A stretch of DNA of 12,971 nucleotides, taken from contig JBHEMK010000026.1 of assembly GCA_046262635.1 (NCBI GenBank), forward strand, positions 1 through 12,971, written 5' to 3'. Source of the stretch: JBHEMK01 sp046262635 (GTDB taxonomy: Bacteria > Actinomycetota > Thermoleophilia > Gaiellales > Gaiellaceae). Below, in pieces: positions 8,809-12,971 of this stretch. The stretch's first letter is position 1, and the number at the start of each line of letters is the position of its first letter. The notes under the pieces are model-generated. The model saw nothing but the letters and a program-made list of their open reading frames with translations. It ran no database searches and was not told where the DNA came from. The translations under genes were made by a program, and so were the position numbers.

Positions 8809-8832
8809 CCCGGTCACGACGTGAGAGCCGGG
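8809..8832 (+). terminator. Hairpin downstream of rny, candidate terminator
   Basis: CCCGG-TCAC (8809-8817), a GAC loop, then GTGA and CCGGG (8821-8824, 8828-8832) give 9 bp with a 3-base bulge. It lies 38 bases after the rny stop. No T-tract follows, so it may act as a weak terminator or a 3'-end stabiliser. Confidence 0.4.
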
Positions 8833-8870
8833 ATGTCGAAGCACCGACGGCGACGAGGAGGGTGGCCCCC

Positions 8871-8899
8871 GTCGATTCTCCAACGACGCCCGAATCGAC
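8871..8899. terminator. Perfect 8-bp inverted repeat in the convergent intergenic region
   Basis: GTCGATTC (8871-8878) and GAATCGAC (8892-8899) are perfect inverted copies with a 13-base loop. It sits between the convergent 3' ends of rny and the GGDEF-EAL gene, so it could terminate transcription from either side. A protein-binding site is an alternative. Confidence 0.4.
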
Positions 8900-8923
8900 T
8901 GGCCCGATGCAAGTACGGCGGCA

Positions 8924-8959
8924 GTCCGGGGCCGGTACGTCGCGGCGGCCGGCCCGGAC
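8924..8959 (-). terminator. Strong hairpin downstream of the GGDEF-EAL gene, probable terminator
   Basis: GTCCGGGGCCGG (8924-8935) pairs with CCGGCCCGGAC (8949-8959) over 11 bp with one bulged G and a 13-base loop. Read on the minus strand it starts 25 bases after the stop of the c-di-GMP gene. The stem is entirely G/C-rich apart from one A:T pair. No U-tract follows. Confidence 0.5.
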
Positions 8960-8984
8960 AGATCCCGAACCGAAGGGGCTCCAG

Positions 8985-11048
8985 CTAGCCGTAACCGCCG
9001 AGCGCCCGCGGAAGCGCCGCCGCCTGACCTTCGATCACCGCCCTCGAGGAAGCCGGCTTGAGGAGGATCGGTCGTGAGGTGGTTTCTCGCTCTCTCATCC
9101 ACTCGGCGAGTGCTTGCCCCGGTACGGCTCGACTGAGGTAGTAGCCCTGGGCGCGATCGCAGCCGAGCCGGGCGAGATCGTTCCAGATCGCTTCGCTTTC
9201 CACCCCCTCGGCGACGACTCGCAGGCCGAGGTTGCGCCCGAGGTCGATCGTTGAGCGAACGATCACGGCGTCGTTTTCGTCCTGCTCCATGTTCATCACG
9301 AACGAGCGATCGATCTTGATCTCTCCGATCGGCAGCCGCTTGAGGTAGGCGAGAGAGGAGTAGCCGCTGCCGAAGTCGTCGATCGCGAGCTGGACCCCCA
9401 TCGCACTCAACCGGCTGAGGATGAGCCTCGCTCTCGTCGGGTCGGCGAGGATGACGGTCTCGGTGATCTCGAGCTCGAGCCGCTCGCCCTGCAGCTCGTA
9501 CTTGCCCAGCAGGTCGCGGATCGTGTCCGGCAGCTGGAGGTCGAGCAGGTCCCGGGCGGACAGATTGACGGACACGCACAGCTCGAGCCCGTCTTCTTGC
9601 CAGCTGCACAGCTGGCGGAGCGCTGCATCGAGGACGGAGAGCGTCAGCTCCCTGATCAGGCCGGTCCGTTCGGCGAGCGGGATGAACGCATCCGGGAGCA
9701 GCAGGCCGCGTTCGGGATGCTGCCAGCGGATCAGCGCCTCGACGCTGTCGACGCGGCCGCTCCGCAGGTCGGCCTTCGGCTGGTAGTAGAGGACGAGCTC
9801 GCGCTGGTCGATCGCCCGGCGCAGTTCGGCTACGAGCGCGAGCCGTGCGGGGCTGTACTGGTCTCGTCCGGCCGAGTAGAGCTCGCAGCCGCTGTGGTCG
9901 TGCTTCGCGAGGTACATCGCGACGTCGGCTCGCTGCAGGAGTGTCTCGACGTCGTGGCCATGTTCGGGGTAGAGGGCGATGCCCGCACTAGCCTCCAGGT
10001 CGAGAACGATTCCGTCGAGGCAGACCGGTTCCCGAAAGGTCTGCCGGAGCTTCTCGGCGACCGCGAGCGCGGCGTCGGCGTCGGCGACGCTAGGCAGCAG
10101 CACCCCGAACTCGTCGCCGCCGAGTCGTGCGACGCTGTCGCCCTCGCGCAGGGCGGCGCCCAGGCGCAGCCCGATCTGCTTGAGCAGGAGGTCGCCGTTG
10201 TGGTGGCCGAGGGTGTCGTTGACCTCCTTGAAGCGATCGAGGTCGAAGAGGATCAGCGCCGCGCGCCCGCCGCCGCGTTTTGCGCCGAGGATCGCTTGCG
10301 CCGCGCGGTCGTGGAAGAAGCTCCGGTTGGGCAGATCGGTCAGCGGATCGTGCAGCGCGAGGTGCTCGTTCTCTCTTGCCTGCCGGCGCAGTCGAGCCGA
10401 GGCGCGCGCGACGATGCGGAAGAGGGCGACGTAGAGCAGCGCCAGTCCTGCGAGCAGCACGAGCGAAAGCTCTGTCGTGTCATGGTCGATTGCCGCCGCG
10501 ATCGGCCGGTAGGGCAGGTAGAGCTCGAAGACGCCGGCCGGCCGGGCCGCTGTCCCGAACCGAAGCGGAGTGTAGACCTCGAGGAGTTGCCCGAAGCTGC
10601 GGTCGTTTGTGTTCTCCGCTCGCCCGAGGTTGGAGACCTCGGAAGCCGTCCGCCCCGCGAGGGCCGCCCGAAGCTCGCTGGAGGCCGGGTAGGTGCGGCC
10701 GATGATCGTGTGATCGCTCGCGTAGGCCACCCGCTCGTCGCGGTTCCAGATCTTGATCCGCGCGATCTGCTTTCCTGCGAGGCTCGCCTCCAGCGCCCGG
10801 TCGAGCGCATCGATACGACGGCCGCTGAGCCCCGTGCCCAGGTCGTCCGCCGAGACTCGCGGTTGTACAAGCGACTGTTCGAGCAGCACGGCGGACTGGC
10901 GGGCGTCAGCGAGCGCCCGCTGGCGGACCTCACCACGCAGGACGTGCGCCAACGCGAGCCCGAGCAACACGATCAGGATCAGACTGACGATGGCGAACTT
11001 GCCAAGCAGGCCAACCGGCCGCAGCGGGTTCGGACAAGGCACTCTCAT
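8985..11048 (-). CDS. Membrane-anchored GGDEF-EAL protein (diguanylate cyclase/c-di-GMP phosphodiesterase)
   Basis: Bifunctional-type cyclic-di-GMP enzyme of 687 residues. Order: membrane helix (about 17-38); an extracytoplasmic sensor region (about 39-192) with a Cache/PDC-like look (IKIWNRDERVAYASD, LLEVYTPL); a second helix (about 194-215); a GGDEF domain (about 230-400) with intact GGDEF (310-314) and a product-inhibition site REGD (301-304) exactly five residues before it; and an EAL domain (about 405-655). The EAL domain keeps the family's metal and catalytic positions: E437 in EAL, N495, E527, D557-D558, K578, E614, E617 and Q634. Both domains look active, so the net direction should depend on the external signal and on GTP/c-di-GMP. 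I place the start at ATG 11048, just before the first membrane helix. The frame is open to 11366, but that extension is low-complexity, with no clear ribosome-binding site at either. It is divergent from the PAS-GGDEF gene. Confidence 0.92.
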   Translation of the reverse strand: MRVPCPNPLRPVGLLGKFAIVSLILIVLLGLALAHVLRGEVRQRALADARQSAVLLEQSLVQPRVSADDLGTGLSGRRIDALDRALEASLAGKQIARIKIWNRDERVAYASDHTIIGRTYPASSELRAALAGRTASEVSNLGRAENTNDRSFGQLLEVYTPLRFGTAARPAGVFELYLPYRPIAAAIDHDTTELSLVLLAGLALLYVALFRIVARASARLRRQARENEHLALHDPLTDLPNRSFFHDRAAQAILGAKRGGGRAALILFDLDRFKEVNDTLGHHNGDLLLKQIGLRLGAALREGDSVARLGGDEFGVLLPSVADADAALAVAEKLRQTFREPVCLDGIVLDLEASAGIALYPEHGHDVETLLQRADVAMYLAKHDHSGCELYSAGRDQYSPARLALVAELRRAIDQRELVLYYQPKADLRSGRVDSVEALIRWQHPERGLLLPDAFIPLAERTGLIRELTLSVLDAALRQLCSWQEDGLELCVSVNLSARDLLDLQLPDTIRDLLGKYELQGERLELEITETVILADPTRARLILSRLSAMGVQLAIDDFGSGYSSLAYLKRLPIGEIKIDRSFVMNMEQDENDAVIVRSTIDLGRNLGLRVVAEGVESEAIWNDLARLGCDRAQGYYLSRAVPGQALAEWMRERETTSRPILLKPASSRAVIEGQAAALPRALGGYG

Positions 11049-11444
11049 TGCTTGCTCGCATCGACACAAGCGGGTCGTACCCTTGAGCACGGTCACCCAC
11101 TTGGGCGGACCCCACACACTCCCTCTCGAGTCGCGCCGGGAGTCAAAGCCGCGTGCCTCGGCTGCTCGGCTGCTCGAGGGAGGCGCCAAGACGATGCAGC
11201 CGGGCATTGCCTCCGGATCGGCAGCCGGGGCCCGGAAGAGTCGGTTGCGTCGCTGGCCGACTGCGGCGCCGGCGAACCCATCTCTTCTGCCCGTCGGGCC
11301 AACGCGGGCCTCCAGCCATGCCGGTGAAGCCTGATCAGCCGATCCTCGACCAAACCACGGAGACACCGAACGCGATCAGCCTCGCGCGTTCCGGCTTTCT
11401 CAGCACAGCGCGGATCATCCCAGCGCTCAACCTTTTCGGTTGCT
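11049..11444. other. Divergent intergenic region between the two c-di-GMP genes
   Basis: About 400 bases with no convincing gene; the reading frames that cross it are low-complexity and match no family I know. It must hold both promoters, but I cannot place them with confidence. Visible structure: a dyad GGTC/GACC around CCC/GGG (11091-11111), a 6-bp perfect hairpin ACTCCC/GGGAGT with a 14-base loop (11118-11143), and the repeat quartet at 11159-11227. Confidence 0.5.
11159..11227. repeat. Repeat quartet: two CGGCTGC followed by two inverted copies GCAGCCG
   Basis: CGGCTGC occurs at 11159-11165 and 11167-11173, inside a tandem 8-bp repeat GGCTGCTC (11160-11175). The inverse GCAGCCG occurs at 11196-11202 and 11221-11227, each followed by GG. 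Either left copy can pair perfectly over 7 bp with either right copy, giving nested or alternative stems in RNA, or paired operator half-sites in DNA. Confidence 0.5.
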
Positions 11445-12908
11445 GTGCCGATAGCTGCTCACGTGATTTCGCCAATAGGTTCCGTGGGGGATCCACCCGG
11501 ACGCGAGCCCGAACCGTCCGGGCTGGAGAGGGCGCTCCTTGAGACGCTCTTCGAGCAGTCCGAGGTTGGAATGACCGTCGTCGACCGCAACCTCCGCTTC
11601 GTCCGCGTGAATCACGCGTTCGGGCTGTTCCACGATCGAGACCCGTCGGAGGTCATCGGCAGGACGATCGTAGACGCGCTGCCGGAGCTTGCAGCCCAGG
11701 CCAAGCAGGGGATTCTGAGCGTCTTCCAGACAGCAGAACCGCTCGTCGGCCAAGAGGTGATGGTGCCTGACCCTGGCAGTCCGGACAACGTCCGCTGGTT
11801 TCGTGTCAATCGGTACCCGATCTTCTCGACGGACGGGAGGGTCGGCGCGGTGATCTCGATGTTCGTCGACGTCACCGATCTGAGGAACGCTCAGATCCAG
11901 CTCGACGACGCACGGCTGCGTGAGGAGGAAAACCATCTCTCGGAGCTGGCGACCAAGCGTGCTGAGCTCGAGGCCCTCGGGCTCTATCGCACGATCTTCG
12001 AAGGCGCTTCGATCGGCATCTTGAGAGTCGAGTCAGACGGCCGCATGGTGGAAGCGAACCCGGCAATGGAGAAGATGCTCGGCTACACATCCGCCGAGCT
12101 GGCCGAGATGGATTTGAGAGGGTACAGCCACGCCGAGGATGTCGAGTACAACCTCGCCCTCTTCAAGGAACTCATGGCGGGCGAGCTCGACTCCTACCAG
12201 CTGGAGAAGCGCTGCTACCGCAAGGACGGCACGTTAATCTGGGTTCAGGTCACGGCGGCTCTCAAGCGGGATGCGCAGGGCAGGCCGGGATTCGAGATCG
12301 CGATGCTCGAGGATATTACGGACCGAAAGGTCGTCCAGGAAGCCCTGCTTCGCCAGGCGCAAATGAACGAGCACCAGGCTCTTCACGACGCGCTCACCGG
12401 TCTGCCCAACCGCCGCAAGCTGTACAGCGAGATGGAGCGCATCCTCGGAGGACTGTCGGAACAGGACTCGGTTGCGATCGCGCTCTTCGACCTTGATGGC
12501 TTCAAGGCCTATAACGACACCTTCGGGCATCCCGCCGGCGACGCGCTGCTCGCCCGTCTCGGGCGTCGACTGGCAGCGGCGGTCGAGGGGAGGGGCATTG
12601 CCTACCGCATGGGTGGGGATGAGTTCTGCGTCCTCACGTACTCGTCGAGCGATGCGGAGATGGCGCTGAAGGACGCCTGCGCTGCGCTCAGCGAGCAGGG
12701 CGAGCAATTCGCGATTCGCTGCTCGCGGGGGTCGGCCGAGATCCCCGGCGAGGCCGGCACGCTCGAACGAGCCCTCCAGTTGGCCGATGAGCGCCTCTAT
12801 GCCGACAAGCGGGCGGGGCGCCTGACGGAGAGCCTGGAAGGGCGTGATGCGCTCGTGCAATTGATTGCGGAGCAGAAGCACCGAGTTCGAGCCTCGGCCA
12901 ACCGCTGA
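11445..12908 (+). CDS. PAS-PAS-GGDEF diguanylate cyclase
   Basis: Soluble sensor cyclase of 487 residues that should make c-di-GMP from two GTP. Order: PAS 1 (about 26-147, ending FVDVTDLRNAQ), a short charged coiled coil (about 148-178), PAS 2 (about 180-295, with ANPAMEKMLGY and the PAC-type end LEDITDRK), and GGDEF (about 308-460) with HDALTGLPNRRKL, FDLDGFKAYNDTFGHPAGD and intact MGGDEF (389-394). The position for the inhibitory RxxD, five residues before GGDEF, reads EGRG (381-384), so product feedback is probably lost. No membrane helix or signal peptide is seen. The start is uncertain: GTG 11445 is the longest, with GTG at 11463 and 11484 also possible, and none has a clear Shine-Dalgarno. 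Tandem stops (TGA TAA) end the gene. It is divergent from the GGDEF-EAL gene, which suggests a paired signalling module. PAS ligands cannot be told from sequence. Confidence 0.92.
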   Translation: MPIAAHVISPIGSVGDPPGREPEPSGLERALLETLFEQSEVGMTVVDRNLRFVRVNHAFGLFHDRDPSEVIGRTIVDALPELAAQAKQGILSVFQTAEPLVGQEVMVPDPGSPDNVRWFRVNRYPIFSTDGRVGAVISMFVDVTDLRNAQIQLDDARLREEENHLSELATKRAELEALGLYRTIFEGASIGILRVESDGRMVEANPAMEKMLGYTSAELAEMDLRGYSHAEDVEYNLALFKELMAGELDSYQLEKRCYRKDGTLIWVQVTAALKRDAQGRPGFEIAMLEDITDRKVVQEALLRQAQMNEHQALHDALTGLPNRRKLYSEMERILGGLSEQDSVAIALFDLDGFKAYNDTFGHPAGDALLARLGRRLAAAVEGRGIAYRMGGDEFCVLTYSSSDAEMALKDACAALSEQGEQFAIRCSRGSAEIPGEAGTLERALQLADERLYADKRAGRLTESLEGRDALVQLIAEQKHRVRASANR

Positions 12909-12971
12909 TAAAAGCCCCGCTCAAAAAATCGTTCGTTTGGTCGCCGACTGGTCGCAGCGAAACTTTCTCCC
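12909..12971. other. Short A/T-richer tail after the cyclase gene
   Basis: No gene is seen. It contains a run of six A (12923-12928) and a direct repeat TGGTCGC (12938-12944, 12949-12955) with an 11-base period, about one helical turn. This could be an operator for a gene beyond the window, but two copies of 7 bp is weak evidence. Confidence 0.25.

Noticed and set aside
8862..9077. 71-codon plus-strand frame after rny
   Set aside because: Overlaps the 3' end of the GGDEF-EAL gene and the hairpin region; composition is that of random GC-rich DNA.
9597..11327. 576-codon plus-strand open frame opposite the GGDEF-EAL gene
   Set aside because: Antisense shadow of a clear catalytic protein, with no recognisable domain of its own.
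11049..11366. N-terminal extension of the GGDEF-EAL protein to an ATG at 11366
   Set aside because: The 106 extra residues are low-complexity and would put a long disordered segment before the first membrane helix; the ATG at 11048 fits the topology better.
11153..11542. 129-codon plus-strand frame in the divergent region
   Set aside because: Arg/Cys/Pro-rich, overlaps the start of the cyclase gene in another frame, and has no ribosome-binding site or domain.

Overview
This window reads as a chromosomal stretch from a high-GC Gram-positive-type bacterium. GTG and TTG starts are common and codon third positions are strongly G/C. It carries an actinobacterial-style pair of BmpA/YufP/YufQ-type nucleoside permeases, and a rodZ-cinA-thpR-recA-recX-rny block that encodes RNase Y in an otherwise actinobacterial-looking background. 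My best guess is a deep-branching Actinobacteriota such as Thermoleophilia (Gaiellales/Solirubrobacterales). That is inferred from composition and gene order, not from a database match.

Layout: (1) 3-2203 (+) holds the end of a nucleoside/purine ABC importer operon: one permease cut by the window edge, and a second overlapping it by 4 bp. A strong hairpin directly after the second stop looks like its terminator. (2) 2363-6935 (+) is a compact housekeeping run: a small three-helix membrane protein of unknown function, a RodZ-like membrane HTH protein, CinA, the 2',3'-cyclic phosphodiesterase/RNA ligase ThpR, RecA and RecX. Junctions are overlapping or only a few bases long from rodZ to recX. 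(3) 6936-7195 is a roughly 250-base leader with several compact hairpins, followed by rny (RNase Y) with an excellent Shine-Dalgarno sequence. (4) 8771-8984 is a convergent intergenic region with three strong dyads, which probably terminate transcription from both sides. (5) 8985-12908 is a divergent pair of cyclic-di-GMP genes: a membrane-anchored GGDEF-EAL protein (-) and a soluble PAS-PAS-GGDEF protein (+). They are separated by about 400 bases of repeat-containing non-coding DNA.

How the genes work together: block 2-4 joins cell-shape control (RodZ), nucleotide and RNA repair or salvage (CinA, ThpR), recombination (RecA and its modulator RecX) and mRNA turnover (RNase Y). It resembles the Bacillus rodZ-pgsA-cinA-recA-rny neighbourhood, but pgsA is absent and thpR and recX are added. 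The c-di-GMP pair makes a local signalling module: one protein can in principle both make and break c-di-GMP and has a product-inhibition site, while the other has only cyclase motifs and no such site.

I see no clear novel defence system, mobile element, CRISPR array, tRNA or rRNA. The most interesting unexplained signals are non-coding: the structured rny leader, the repeat quartet between the c-di-GMP genes, and the missing conventional start codon for recX.
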